Of a DNA stretch of 64,000 bases, positions 1 to 8,624 are shown piece after piece. The notes under the pieces were generated by a model. That model worked only from the letters and a program-made list of their open reading frames with translations. It was not told where the DNA came from and made no database searches. Numbering within the stretch: the stretch's first letter is position 1; every line of letters starts with the position of its first letter. The position numbers and the translations under genes are program-made. The stretch is taken from positions 175,521 to 239,520 of the forward strand of contig CALEBF010000002.1 of the NCBI GenBank assembly GCA_937944975.1, written 5' to 3'. Source of the DNA: an uncultured Mycoplasmatota bacterium. GTDB lineage: Bacteria; Bacillota_I; Bacilli_A; RF39; UBA660.

Positions 1-1352
1 AATTGTTTGCGATGGCAGGAATGATGCATGGTGCTTCCTATAAAGATTTCCCATATAATCTTTATCAGATTCAAACGAAATTTCGCGATGAGACTAGACC
101 TCGCTTTGGTTTGATTCGTACGCGTGAATTTACGATGAAAGATGCTTATTCTTATGATGTTGATTATGAAGGATTGGATGTTTCTTATCAGAAGATGTTC
201 CAGGCATACCAAAAAGCATTTGATCGTATGGGGATTACTTATAAAATCGTCAAAGCTGATACGGGAGCAATGGGCGGACTATTGAGTGAAGAATTTCAAG
301 CGATTACACCGATAGGAGAAGATACTGTCGTATATTGTAAACACTGTGATTTTGCAAGTAATTTAGAAATTACGCCAGTTGTATTAAAAGATGGTGAAAC
401 GGCTGAAGAAAAGGAAATGAACACTGTAGCGACACCTAATGCCAAAACAATAGAGGAAGTAGCAAACTTTTTTGGAGCGTCTCCAGATCGTTTTGTAAAA
501 ACATTGATTTATAAAGTGGATGGAAACCTTATGGCTTTCTTGTTACGAGGGGATCGCGAATTAAATGAGACAAAGGCTATGAAATTATGCCATGCACAGG
601 AAATTGAACTTGCATCTTTTGACGAAGTGAGAGAGGTAACAAAAGCAGAAGTTGGATTCGCAGGGCCAGTAGGATTAACGATACCGATTATTATGGATCA
701 AGAAGTTGCTCAAATGAAGAATTTTATTTGTGGTGCTAATAAAACAGACCATCATATCGAAAATGTTAACGTGAGAGATTTTAATGCGACGATGACGGGA
801 GATATTGCGGAAGTACATGTTGGAGATGTTTGCCCAAAATGTGGTAAACCACTTTCTTTCGAAAAAGCTATCGAAGTTGGAAATACGTTTAAGTTAGGAA
901 CGAAATACGCTGAAAAGATGGGATTAAAATTTTTAGATAGAGAAAATAATCTGCAACCTGTTGTAATGGGATCGTATGGAATTGGAATCGAACGTTGTAT
1001 GGCTGCCATCGTAGAACAAAATAATGATGAAGATGGTATTGTATGGCCGATTTCTGTTGCACCTTATCAAGTTGGTATTGTGTTAATTAACGAGAAAGAT
1101 GACGTACAAGCTACAAAAGCAGAAGAGCTATATCAGATGTTGACTGATTTAGGATATGACGTTTTATTAGATGATCGTGATGAAAGACCAGGGGTCAAGT
1201 TTAAAGATATGGATTTAATTGGACTTCCAATTCGAATTACCATTGGAAAGAAGATTCATGACAATATGGTTGAATGGAAAAATAGAAAAACGAAAGAGTC
1301 TTTTGATTTATCATTTGACGTGGTAGAAAAAAAGATCAAAGAATTGATCTAA
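1..1352 (+). CDS. proS: Prolyl-tRNA synthetase, 5'-truncated by the window edge
   Basis: Charges tRNA-Pro with proline in the cytoplasm. About 449 residues are visible. A full bacterial-type ProRS is about 570, so roughly the first 115-120 residues lie outside the window and the TTG at position 3 is only an internal codon. Class II motif 2 (RPRFGLIRTREFTMKDAYSY) opens the visible part. The editing insertion domain occupies about residues 90-270. Motif 3 (GSYGIGIERCMAAIVEQ) is followed by the anticodon-binding domain. No terminator separates it from the next gene, so it may be read together with the spoIIB-like gene. The assignment is firm. Confidence 0.97.
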   Translation, partial: LFAMAGMMHGASYKDFPYNLYQIQTKFRDETRPRFGLIRTREFTMKDAYSYDVDYEGLDVSYQKMFQAYQKAFDRMGITYKIVKADTGAMGGLLSEEFQAITPIGEDTVVYCKHCDFASNLEITPVVLKDGETAEEKEMNTVATPNAKTIEEVANFFGASPDRFVKTLIYKVDGNLMAFLLRGDRELNETKAMKLCHAQEIELASFDEVREVTKAEVGFAGPVGLTIPIIMDQEVAQMKNFICGANKTDHHIENVNVRDFNATMTGDIAEVHVGDVCPKCGKPLSFEKAIEVGNTFKLGTKYAEKMGLKFLDRENNLQPVVMGSYGIGIERCMAAIVEQNNDEDGIVWPISVAPYQVGIVLINEKDDVQATKAEELYQMLTDLGYDVLLDDRDERPGVKFKDMDLIGLPIRITIGKKIHDNMVEWKNRKTKESFDLSFDVVEKKIKELI

Positions 1353-1411
1353 GAAAGAAATTTCGACAAAAACAGAACCGAGTAGATGGAATAATTGAGA
1401 TAGGTGATAAA

Positions 1412-1873
1412 ATGAAAAAATATATTACTCCTATCCTGTGTTCTATTTGTCTTGGTTTTTTCATGGGCTTTTTCCTATGTAATCAATATGAGGGGAAAAT
1501 TGATTTAAAAACAGTTTTTTCCGAGAGTGAACCGCTTTATTTTTTACAGAGTGGTGTATATTCAAGTTTGGAAAGTATGCAGGAAAATGTCGCTAATTTA
1601 AGCAATTATATTTATACAGAGGAAGACGGGAAGTACTATGTCTATATTGGAATTACATCCTCTGAAACAAATGTCGATAAATTAAAAGGAATTTATCAAC
1701 AGATGGGGTATTCTATTTATAGCAAGCAACTAGATGTGAGTAATGCTAACTTTATTACGTTCGTGAAAGAATGTGATCAAATGTTAGCGGCAACTACAGA
1801 GCAGAATGCAATTTTAAAGATCGAACAAGAGGTGCTTGCAAGTTATGAAAAGATGGTGATTCAAAAACATTAA
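1412..1873 (+). CDS. Membrane-anchored SPOR-like protein, SpoIIB position
   Basis: A 153-residue protein with one N-terminal membrane segment (about residues 6-24) and a short outer region. The stretch from YFLQSGVYSS to about YSIYSKQL has the alternating pattern of a SPOR (peptidoglycan-binding) repeat. The start is set by the ribosome site ATAGGTGATAAA before ATG. In B. subtilis the SPOR protein SpoIIB sits just upstream of maf-radC-mreB, and here the gene sits directly upstream of radC-mreC. A SpoIIB-like role at the engulfing septum is therefore inferred from synteny and weak similarity. It could instead be a generic SPOR cell-division protein. Confidence 0.6.
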   Translation: MKKYITPILCSICLGFFMGFFLCNQYEGKIDLKTVFSESEPLYFLQSGVYSSLESMQENVANLSNYIYTEEDGKYYVYIGITSSETNVDKLKGIYQQMGYSIYSKQLDVSNANFITFVKECDQMLAATTEQNAILKIEQEVLASYEKMVIQKH

Positions 1874-2558
1874 AGTAACAAGATTACCTGAAACAGAACG
1901 TCCGAGAGAACGATTGATTCGAGAAGGGGTAAACTATTTAAGTAACGAGGAATTACTTGCGATTCTTCTTCGAACAGGAACGAGGCGATATCCTGTGAAG
2001 CAACTCGCACAGCTAGTTCTAAAGGAAGTTGGATCTATAGATCGTTGGAAGGATATTCCCTATGAACAATTACGAAAAATCGAAGGGATCGGACCTGCAC
2101 ACGCATGCAGTATTCTAGCTGCAATTGAATTTGGAAAGAGAATTTACGCTCCAGTATCAACATTACAACAAGTAAAATTTACAGGGACACAAACAGTTTA
2201 CGAATATTATAAATACCGCTTAGGAGATGCGAAACAGGAGTATTTTTACTGCGTTTATTTAGATCAACAAAAGAAGGTGATTCGTGATAAGCAATTGTTC
2301 GTTGGAACGGTCAATCGAAGTCTGGTACATCCACGCGAAATATTTAAAGAGGCTTACTTACTTTCTGCTTCCTTTTTAATTTGCATTCATAATCATCCGA
2401 GTGGAAATGTCGAACCATCAGAAGAAGATATTCGGTTGACAGAGCGATTGTTCGAAATAGGAATCATCCTTGGAATTATGGTGCTAGATCATATGATTAT
2501 TGGAAAATATGGTTATTATAGTTTTTATGAAAATGGAAGAATTTCCCTTTCCAAGTAA
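1869..2558 (+). CDS. radC: RadC family JAB/MPN domain protein, probable AUU start
   Basis: RadC-family protein (historical name; the DNA-repair role is disputed). A helix-hairpin-helix around KIEGIGPAHA precedes a JAMM metal motif HNHPSGNVEPSEED near the C-terminus. The first ATG/GTG/TTG-type codon in frame is TTG 1914, but starting there drops the conserved RadC opening. Translating upstream gives KVTRLPETERPRERL with no stop back to a TGA at 1857. The only start-like codon before it is ATT 1869, placed 8 nt after the site GATGGTGAT and overlapping the previous stop. This gives 229 residues, near the 231 of B. subtilis RadC. The start is an inference; the gene identity is firm. Confidence 0.85.
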   Translation: MKVTRLPETERPRERLIREGVNYLSNEELLAILLRTGTRRYPVKQLAQLVLKEVGSIDRWKDIPYEQLRKIEGIGPAHACSILAAIEFGKRIYAPVSTLQQVKFTGTQTVYEYYKYRLGDAKQEYFYCVYLDQQKKVIRDKQLFVGTVNRSLVHPREIFKEAYLLSASFLICIHNHPSGNVEPSEEDIRLTERLFEIGIILGIMVLDHMIIGKYGYYSFYENGRISLSK

Positions 2559-2566
2559 AGGGAAAT
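2543..2566 (+). other. Hairpin at the radC stop codon
   Basis: A 9-bp perfect stem (TTTCCCTTT / AAAGGGAAA) spans the radC stop. There is no T-run after it, so it is a weak attenuator or mRNA-stability hairpin rather than a classic terminator. A TATAAT-like box follows immediately before mreC. Confidence 0.4.
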
Positions 2567-2591
2567 ATATTATAATGAAATAGGTGATGTT

Positions 2592-3446
2592 ATGTACAAT
2601 CAAAAAAAGATGGATAAAAAATACTTTATTTTAATTGGTGCGATTGTTGCTGCTGTGCTTCTTGGTTTGATTGCACATATCGTAACGACAGATCGTACAC
2701 TAACACCGATAGAAAAGGCGGTAAAGGATACGGTTTTACTCGTTCAAAAAGTAGCTTATCAACCGATCAAGTTCGTTAAAGATAAAATCGTGGAATATCA
2801 GGAAAAACAAGATTTATATGAAAAATATAAAACACTACAGAAGAAAGTAAAAGAAACGGATCTCATTCAAGCAGAAAAAGAAGAGTTAGAACATCAATTA
2901 AAGAGCATGAAAGAAACATTAGAATTAAATAATACTCTAGTAGAGACAGAGTATTTAAATGCGACTGTTGTAAATCGTAATTTAGGATATTGGTACAATA
3001 CGATTACGATCGATAAAGGAAGTCACAATGGAGTTGAAAAGGATATGCCAGTCATCGTAAGTGATGGTGTAATTGGAAAGGTAACGAAAGTATCTAATTT
3101 CAACAGTACAGTGAAACTTTTGACGAGTGAGGACGTCAATAATAAAATATCAGTCAAAATTGCAGTTGGAGACAAGTATGTCTATGGGCTTCTCTCTGGA
3201 TATAAGAGAAAGGGAAACACATTTACCGTAGAAGGGATCGCTGATAACATTGAAATTCCTGCTGGATCTGTTGTCACGACAACGGGAATGGGAGACAATT
3301 TTCCAAGTGGAATTATGGTTGGAAAAGTAAAGAGAGTAAAGACGGATAATTTTGATTTAGCTAAAACGGTTGAAGTAACATCGAGTGTCGATTTTGACGA
3401 TCTTAATTACGTGACGATTTTAAAACGAAAGGAAGCGAGTCAATAA
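2592..3446 (+). CDS. mreC: Rod shape-determining protein MreC
   Basis: Scaffold of the lateral cell-wall elongation complex, anchored in the membrane and acting outside. There are 284 residues: a short cytoplasmic tail, a membrane segment (about 11-30), a coiled coil (about 65-115), then the beta-rich MreC core with motifs such as LNATVVNRNLGYWYN, IVSDGVIGKV and VTTTGMGDNFPSGIMVGKV. The stop overlaps the mreD start (TAATG), so the two are translationally coupled. No mreB lies upstream, unlike in B. subtilis, so the actin partner must be elsewhere or absent. Confidence 0.95.
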   Translation: MYNQKKMDKKYFILIGAIVAAVLLGLIAHIVTTDRTLTPIEKAVKDTVLLVQKVAYQPIKFVKDKIVEYQEKQDLYEKYKTLQKKVKETDLIQAEKEELEHQLKSMKETLELNNTLVETEYLNATVVNRNLGYWYNTITIDKGSHNGVEKDMPVIVSDGVIGKVTKVSNFNSTVKLLTSEDVNNKISVKIAVGDKYVYGLLSGYKRKGNTFTVEGIADNIEIPAGSVVTTTGMGDNFPSGIMVGKVKRVKTDNFDLAKTVEVTSSVDFDDLNYVTILKRKEASQ

Positions 3447-3943
3447 TGCTCGTCGCCATTACTTTGATCGTTTCTTTTTGCCTGGATGGAATCGTAAGTA
3501 ACTTTATTCCGCTTCATAGCCAGTTATTGATTCCACTTTTAACTCTCATGGCACTGCTGATTATCTATCCGTATTTTAATCATCATGAAGATGATTATTT
3601 AAAGGTTGCTGGTGTTCTGGGGCTTTGTTACGATATCGTATTTACCGATACGGTATTCTTACACTGTGTTTTATTCTTAATTGTCGCTCTTTTTATTCGC
3701 TTGTTAAACGAATGGTTTTCTAACAATATCGCCAGTGTTGGATTTATGGCTATCCTCGTCATCGTATTTGATCGCATTTTAGAATACTCCATTTTATCGC
3801 TCGTTGGTTTCTTTGCGTTTGATGGAATGTATTTATTTCAGGGAATTTATTCTTCTATTTTACTCAACGTGTTCTATGCGATTCTTTTATATGTTGTAAC
3901 GGATAAAATTAGTAGGAAGTATCATATTCGAAAAATTGATTAG
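3446..3943 (+). CDS. mreD: Rod shape-determining protein MreD
   Basis: A 165-residue polytopic membrane protein of about five to six segments, the usual size and hydropathy of MreD. It starts at the ATG that overlaps the mreC stop by one base. Sequence identity in MreD is always low, and the call rests on position after mreC, length and motifs such as the acidic LCYDIVFTDTVFLH loop. It works with MreC in the elongation machinery. Where B. subtilis has minC-minD next, this window goes straight to a SpoIVFA-like gene. Confidence 0.88.
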   Translation: MLVAITLIVSFCLDGIVSNFIPLHSQLLIPLLTLMALLIIYPYFNHHEDDYLKVAGVLGLCYDIVFTDTVFLHCVLFLIVALFIRLLNEWFSNNIASVGFMAILVIVFDRILEYSILSLVGFFAFDGMYLFQGIYSSILLNVFYAILLYVVTDKISRKYHIRKID

Positions 3944-4013
3944 AATGGGAGTCCATTCTTTTTTATTGCATATCGCTTGTCAGTAGCTCATATATTAAGA
4001 TAGGTGAGATAAG

Positions 4014-4667
4014 ATGGACAAGGAAATTGAAAAGTTAAAGGCAGATATGAAGAAAAAGAAACATCGGACACCTGATGTGAATATGCATGATCGCAAAAGA
4101 GAAGATTCTGCAAAGTCTGCAATACTTCGATATGTTACAAATTACGCATTAAAAGTTTTGTTGACGATCTTAATTACGCTCATTCTTTTTATTTCTTTAA
4201 AAAAGAATCGCGACTTTAAGACACAGTTTTATCATCATGTATACGATACGAATTTCGATTTTGCTACTGTGAATCAACTATATAAAAAATATGTTGGATC
4301 TGAACTTCCATTTCAGGAACTATTTATAAAAAAGGACAAAGAGGTATTCAACGAGAAGTTAACTTACGAGGAGGCACATATTTATAAAGATGGAGTAAAA
4401 CTTACGGTTGCATCTTCCTATCTCGTTCCTGTACAACAAAGCGGAATCGTCGTTTTTATAGGGGAAAAAGAAGGATACGGAAACACGGTAATCATTCAGC
4501 AAGTGGATGGGGTAGACTTGTGGTATGGAAATATCGATCATTTAAATATTAAATTATACGATTATGTTGAAAAGGGATCCTTACTTGGAGAAGTGAAGGA
4601 TGAGACTTTGTATCTCGTATATAAAAAGGAAGGAAAAGTGTTAGACTATAAGACTTATCTGTCGTAA
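4014..4667 (+). CDS. spoIVFA: SpoIVFA-like sporulation membrane protein (M23-like)
   Basis: Has 217 residues: a basic cytoplasmic N-terminus, one membrane segment (about 46-63), and a C-terminal LytM/M23-like beta domain (from about residue 130, with VPVQQSGIVVFIGEKEGYGN and VDLWYGNIDHL). The metal-binding histidines of active M23 peptidases are not all present, as in SpoIVFA of B. subtilis. There it anchors and inhibits the intramembrane protease SpoIVFB during sigma-K activation. The next gene is a clear SpoIVFB homologue and rplU follows, exactly the Bacillus order. Together they imply an engulfed-forespore stage in this organism. Confidence 0.85.
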   Translation: MDKEIEKLKADMKKKKHRTPDVNMHDRKREDSAKSAILRYVTNYALKVLLTILITLILFISLKKNRDFKTQFYHHVYDTNFDFATVNQLYKKYVGSELPFQELFIKKDKEVFNEKLTYEEAHIYKDGVKLTVASSYLVPVQQSGIVVFIGEKEGYGNTVIIQQVDGVDLWYGNIDHLNIKLYDYVEKGSLLGEVKDETLYLVYKKEGKVLDYKTYLS

Positions 4668-5403
4668 GTTATACTTTCATCCACTTTTTTATATCGTCGG
4701 TCTTATCATGATGATGTTGGGAAGATTTTCTTTTTTCTTTTGGTTCACACTCTTGCTTCTCGTTCATGAATTTGGCCATGCGTTTGTTGCATACCTTTAT
4801 CGGTGGAAGATTACATCGATTGCGATTTATCCTTTTGGAGGAATGACAACTTTTTCTGAGCAACTCAATCGTCCGATTACCGAAGAATTTTTGATATTGA
4901 TAGCAGGCCCTATTGCACAGCAACTAGGCTACTTTCTTTTTTCTCTTTTCGGTGCACCTTCTATTACTTTGATACACTATGCGCTTTTGTGTTTTAACTT
5001 ACTTCCTATCGTTCCGTTAGATGGTTCGAAATTAGTAGAAATTATCCTCCAATTATTTGTTCCGTATCGCTCTTCTAAATATGGAGTTTTCTTTGTGTCT
5101 TTGGTAATGGGAAGTATTCTTTGGTATGTCTCTCTTTTTTTTCGTAATCTACTTGGAATTGTTTTATGTAGTTATCTTACGGTACAGATCGCGATATATT
5201 ATCGTAATATCGATCGTACGACATTAAAGTTTTTATTAGAACGATATTTATATTCTTATCATTTTCGGAAGAAACAAGTGATTGATGGAAGCAACATTAA
5301 GAAAATGTATCGGGAGAGAAGTCATATATTTTATATTGATCAAACGTATCATACAGAGCGAGAAATTTTAAGGAAAACGTTTGACTTATCAAGGAGTTTG
5401 TGA
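4648..5403 (+). CDS. spoIVFB: SpoIVFB-like intramembrane M50 metalloprotease
   Basis: Site-2-type protease expected to cleave pro-sigma-K in the mother-cell membrane. It has the zinc motif HEFGH, the IYPFGGM loop, and LLPIVPLDGSK carrying the third metal ligand (Asp), then FLLERYLYSYHF near the end, all as in Bacillus SpoIVFB. The first ATG (4708) would remove the conserved first segment YFHPLFYIVGLI, which is open in frame back to a TAG at 4642. Only non-standard codons are available as starts (ATA 4648 or ATC 4657), overlapping the end of spoIVFA. The given start is approximate, and an ATG 4708 start with a lost first segment cannot be excluded. Confidence 0.85.
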   Translation: MRLICRKLYFHPLFYIVGLIMMMLGRFSFFFWFTLLLLVHEFGHAFVAYLYRWKITSIAIYPFGGMTTFSEQLNRPITEEFLILIAGPIAQQLGYFLFSLFGAPSITLIHYALLCFNLLPIVPLDGSKLVEIILQLFVPYRSSKYGVFFVSLVMGSILWYVSLFFRNLLGIVLCSYLTVQIAIYYRNIDRTTLKFLLERYLYSYHFRKKQVIDGSNIKKMYRERSHIFYIDQTYHTEREILRKTFDLSRSL

Positions 5404-5409
5404 TAAAAT
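5381..5409 (+). promoter_or_regulatory. Promoter of the rplU operon
   Basis: TTGACT (5381-5386), a 17-bp spacer and TAAAAT (5404-5409), lying inside the last codons of spoIVFB. It gives rplU-prp-rpmA a transcript independent of the sporulation genes, starting near 5416. Confidence 0.75.
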
Positions 5410-5415
5410 TCTATA

Positions 5416-5492
5416 TTGTGTAGTACCTCATGTTGCTACAACCGCACGAACCAGGTTATAAACACATCAGTGTGCCTGATAGGCGAGTCTTA
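5416..5492 (+). ncRNA. Ribosomal protein L21 leader (candidate)
   Basis: A GC-richer segment of about 75 nt between spoIVFB and rplU with no coding capacity, just downstream of a good promoter. In Firmicutes this position carries the L21 leader, an autoregulatory mRNA structure bound by L21. Visible features include TGTAGTACCTCATGTTGCTACA (a local hairpin, 5418-5439) and the CACATCAGTGTG palindrome (about 5463-5474). The call is by position and feel of the sequence; a covariance-model search would decide. Confidence 0.65.
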
Positions 5493-5514
5493 GAAAATAA
5501 AGAAGGAGGTCAAT

Positions 5515-5814
5515 ATGAAAGCAGTTATTGAAACTGGTGGAAAGCAATATTTAGTAGAAAAAGGTAGTGTTATCTACGTTGAAAAAATGGATGCTGAGCC
5601 AGGAAAGAAAGTAAATTTCAATGTACTTATGGTAGATGGAACTGTTGGTCATCCATATGTTACAAATGCAGAAGTAACTGGTGAAGTTGTAAAACACGGA
5701 AAACAAAAGAAAGTTGTTGTTTACAAATACAACGCTAAGAAAAAATACCGTAGAAGACAAGGACACCGTCAACCATATACAAAAATTGAAATTAAATCTG
5801 TAACGACAAAATAG
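5515..5814 (+). CDS. rplU: 50S ribosomal protein L21
   Basis: A 99-residue ribosomal protein binding 23S rRNA. Starts [17 protein letters not shown] and ends with the basic [18 protein letters not shown] signature, normal length. A strong AGGAGGT site precedes ATG. First gene of rplU-prp-rpmA, separated from prp by one base. Confidence 0.98.
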   Translation: MKAVIETGGKQYLVEKGSVIYVEKMDAEPGKKVNFNVLMVDGTVGHPYVTNAEVTGEVVKHGKQKKVVVYKYNAKKKYRRRQGHRQPYTKIEIKSVTTK

Positions 5815-5815
5815 T

Positions 5816-6136
5816 ATGATACAGATTCATATCAAAGAGACGGAAAAAGAAGTAAAGGAAATTACGATTTCAGGACATGCTGGATATAGTCATGTAGGGA
5901 ATGATATCGTATGTGCTGCAGTGAGCAGTATCGTGATTACTTCGATCAATGCAATCTTGAGATTGGATCAAGATGCGATTCAATATGAAGAAGATGAAGG
6001 TTTTATTTCAATTAACGTATTGAAGCACGATAAAGTAACGGTTACACTCATTACGAATTTAATCGAATTACTGATCGAATTACAAAACGATTATAAAACG
6101 TATATAAAAATTAATAAGGAGGTGTCCTCATGTTAA
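5816..6136 (+). CDS. prp: Ribosomal-processing cysteine protease Prp
   Basis: Cleaves the N-terminal extension of ribosomal protein L27 in Firmicutes and relatives. A 106-residue protein with the catalytic pattern [16 protein letters not shown]: His21 and Cys33 are in place. It lies between rplU and rpmA as in Bacillus and Staphylococcus. Its substrate, encoded by the next gene, carries a matching cleavage site. The end of prp overlaps the rpmA start, which couples protease and substrate synthesis. Confidence 0.95.
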   Translation: MIQIHIKETEKEVKEITISGHAGYSHVGNDIVCAAVSSIVITSINAILRLDQDAIQYEEDEGFISINVLKHDKVTVTLITNLIELLIELQNDYKTYIKINKEVSSC

Positions 6137-6423
6137 AGTTATTACAATTGAATATTCAATTATTTGCACATAAAAAAGGGCAAGGTTCTACGCAAAACGG
6201 ACGTGACAGTATCTCTAAACGTTTAGGAGCAAAAGTTGCTGACGGAGAATACGTAACAGGTGGATCTATTTTATATCGTCAACGTGGAACGAAAATTTAC
6301 CCAGGAAAGAACGTAGGTATCGGAAGTGATGATACAGTGTATGCAAAAATTTCTGGATATGTAAAATTTGAACGTGTTGGAAAAGATAGAAAACAAGTTA
6401 GTGTTTATCCTGAAAGAGGATAA
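6130..6423 (+). CDS. rpmA: 50S ribosomal protein L27 with Prp-cleaved extension
   Basis: A 97-residue L27 precursor. The N-terminus is [12 protein letters not shown] followed by [15 protein letters not shown]. The [11 protein letters not shown] junction matches the Prp recognition sequence (consensus near LNLQxFA), so maturation after Phe12 is expected, exposing the L27 tail that reaches the peptidyl-transferase centre. The ribosome site AGGAGGTG sits inside the end of prp. A terminator follows at once. Confidence 0.97.
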   Translation: MLKLLQLNIQLFAHKKGQGSTQNGRDSISKRLGAKVADGEYVTGGSILYRQRGTKIYPGKNVGIGSDDTVYAKISGYVKFERVGKDRKQVSVYPERG

Positions 6424-6430
6424 TTTGTAT

Positions 6431-6458
6431 AAAAAAGGTACGAAAGTGCCTTTTTTTT
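6431..6458 (+). terminator. Intrinsic terminator after rpmA
   Basis: AAAAAAGGTA, loop CGAAAG, TGCC plus eight T. The stem is short (GGTA/TGCC with A-T extension) but the T-run is strong. Confidence 0.8.
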
Positions 6459-6596
6459 GATATAATGAAGTTAATAGATATACAGTAGGTCTATTGAATG
6501 TGTTTCGGTATGAAAAAGAGGTATTTCAAACGAATATACCATCTAATAATGTCGACATATGTTATCTCTCTCAAAGAGGGGATTGGGAGGGATTTT

Positions 6597-7049
6597 ATGA
6601 AAATATTAAAAAGACTATTTTATATTTCTTGTTTTGCATGTGTCCTTAGCATCGGAGGGGTAAATGCACAGTCATTGGCTCCTACGTTGAGAGCTGGAAC
6701 CAATGATAATTATTTGAGTTTATCTACCTCTGTTCCGGCACATAATGGATTTACAACTACTGCACGAAGGACAAAGTATCAAACGTTATTAAAACAAGCA
6801 ATTCGATATGCTTACACTGTCCCGGCTTCTGATAGTGTAGATGTAATGTTAAAGAAAACGACAGTAGATGGAGGAACTATTTCAGATGCTAGTGGTTGGG
6901 AAGTAATTTCTTCCGCAGGAGATGATGTGATTTTTAATTCACCTGCAGCTATGACGACAGGAACATTTTATCTGTATATAGATTCAAGAATTGGATATAC
7001 CAAACCGACAATGGTGTATGGTACTTGGTATTTAGATGACAACAGATAA
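6597..7049 (+). CDS. Secreted protein of unknown function, first gene of an ABC operon
   Basis: A 150-residue protein with a signal peptide (MKILKRLFYISCFACVLSIG, cleavage probably after VNA-Q) and no later membrane segment or sorting signal. The mature part is small, serine/threonine rich, contains two YxxxxSRIGY/YTVPAS-type stretches and a C-terminal aromatic motif TMVYGTWYLDD. A longer upstream frame exists from 6498, but ATG 6597 has the ribosome site GGGAGGGATTTT and begins the signal peptide. No family is recognised. It precedes three membrane genes and an ATPase, so it may be the exported cargo, a co-regulated surface protein, or the target of the transporter. Confidence 0.7.
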   Translation: MKILKRLFYISCFACVLSIGGVNAQSLAPTLRAGTNDNYLSLSTSVPAHNGFTTTARRTKYQTLLKQAIRYAYTVPASDSVDVMLKKTTVDGGTISDASGWEVISSAGDDVIFNSPAAMTTGTFYLYIDSRIGYTKPTMVYGTWYLDDNR

Positions 7050-7090
7050 TTAATTTTTTATAATCCCCTCAATTTATTTAGGAGGTTTGT

Positions 7091-7903
7091 ATGCAATATC
7101 AGAAAAAGTTAAATTATAGCTTTCTTTTGCTCTTGTTTTTATCTTTGGTAATTACTCTTATTTTGGTTTTAAACGGATATGGGGCATTTTCCTCCGTGGA
7201 AGTTTTTCAGAATATGAATGCGACAGTTTTATGGTATTCATTATTAAATAGTCATTATGGAGCTAATACGGCATTTATTCTACCAATGATTTTAGCTTTC
7301 GGTACGACATATTATTTTTATCAACAACTTAAAAGTAATATCTATCAAGATATGATTTTAAGAAAAGGTTACAAGCAAACGATGTTATCTATGATATTTC
7401 GTTGTTATAAAATGGCACTCTTTTTTCCTTTGATGATGCTTGTATTTTACGGTATTTGCTTTCTTATCGCGCCACGAATTGTTACAGATTCAAATTCGTT
7501 AGGAACATTTTTATTGACCAATCCGTTTGGTACGGATGGCATAGTGGTATTAAAAAATATAGGAGTTGTATTATTGTTACAGTATTTATTTGCTATTTTT
7601 GTAGTCAATATCTCTCTTTTTAGCGTTCGATATTCGAAGAAGTTTTATCTTTCACTATTATTTACATTTTTATTACTTAATATTTGCAATTATGTTATGG
7701 TAGATGTAGGCGTTAGTTTATTACATGTCAGAGGAGAATATTTATTCGAACTTATGATGACAAATGAACTAGCAAACGCTAAATTGACCTTTTTACTTAC
7801 TTTGCCACTTTCATTTATTCTATGTTTCCTTGCTTACGTCAAGAAAGAAAGGGTTGTGATCTCTCATGCTCAAACAGTTCGTTCAAACGCATCTAAATCA
7901 TAG
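7091..7903 (+). CDS. Polytopic membrane protein, probable ABC permease subunit 1
   Basis: Has 270 residues and about six membrane segments (about 10-30, 65-85, 110-130, 155-185, 195-215, 230-250). Strong site AGGAGG before ATG. The end overlaps the start of the next gene. Layout with two further membrane genes and a cytoplasmic ATPase suggests an ABC-2-type exporter of the bacteriocin-immunity or peptide class. The subunit itself has no motif that I recognise. Confidence 0.65.
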   Translation: MQYQKKLNYSFLLLLFLSLVITLILVLNGYGAFSSVEVFQNMNATVLWYSLLNSHYGANTAFILPMILAFGTTYYFYQQLKSNIYQDMILRKGYKQTMLSMIFRCYKMALFFPLMMLVFYGICFLIAPRIVTDSNSLGTFLLTNPFGTDGIVVLKNIGVVLLLQYLFAIFVVNISLFSVRYSKKFYLSLLFTFLLLNICNYVMVDVGVSLLHVRGEYLFELMMTNELANAKLTFLLTLPLSFILCFLAYVKKERVVISHAQTVRSNASKS

Positions 7904-8624
7904 ACTACATAAGGGCGTTTTATGTTATTTATCACTTGGAACCTTTCTTGTAATGTTGTATGCTGGAACCACTTCTTATTTTGAAACAATTGGTTCAATC
8001 TTATCGAATAAAACATATCTTTGTGTTTTCGTTTTTCCTGCCTTTTTGATGTTTTTTCTATATTACGATAATGATTTATCTTGTAATCATTTTATCGTTA
8101 CACGATTTACATCTAGAAAGAAATTTCTTAGATTTCGTTGGAAAAGCATGATACTGCACACATTAGTTTTGTTTGTCGAACTTCTTTTAGTGATTACGAT
8201 ATTAAATGCGATATTGTATTCACTTCATTTTAGAATTCAGTTATATGAACTCGTACTTCCTTTAAAAAAGATATCGATATTAAATATCGTTTATGCGTTA
8301 AGCCGAGTTCTAAAAGTAGTAGGTGGAATATTGTTCTTACAAGCCTTATTATTTGTTTTAAAATCTTTTACTAAAATGGAATCTATTTCTGTTATGTTGA
8401 TGATTGGTATTATTTTACTTATTTATATGCAAACGACCATCGTTCATCTTTCGCTTTTTTCCTTTTTACTTCCAGGAACACATATTTATCAATATTGTAG
8501 CGATGTTTCTTTTAGCTTATGGATGGTTTTGGATTTGATTTATTTTGGCGTAGTTATTTTGCTTTGTTATTTGATACATTTTTTAATACTTCAAAGACAA
8601 TCGTTGTTAGGAGAAAAGATATGA
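7866..8624 (+). CDS. Polytopic membrane protein, probable ABC permease subunit 2
   Basis: Has 252 residues with about six membrane segments. It begins inside the 3' end of the preceding gene (38-nt overlap) and its stop overlaps the next start (ATGA), the pattern of a tightly coupled complex. A basic loop TRFTSRKKFLRFRWKS (about residues 78-93) lies on the likely cytoplasmic side and could contact the ATPase. Family not recognised. Confidence 0.65.
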   Translation: MLKQFVQTHLNHRLHKGVLCYLSLGTFLVMLYAGTTSYFETIGSILSNKTYLCVFVFPAFLMFFLYYDNDLSCNHFIVTRFTSRKKFLRFRWKSMILHTLVLFVELLLVITILNAILYSLHFRIQLYELVLPLKKISILNIVYALSRVLKVVGGILFLQALLFVLKSFTKMESISVMLMIGIILLIYMQTTIVHLSLFSFLLPGTHIYQYCSDVSFSLWMVLDLIYFGVVILLCYLIHFLILQRQSLLGEKI

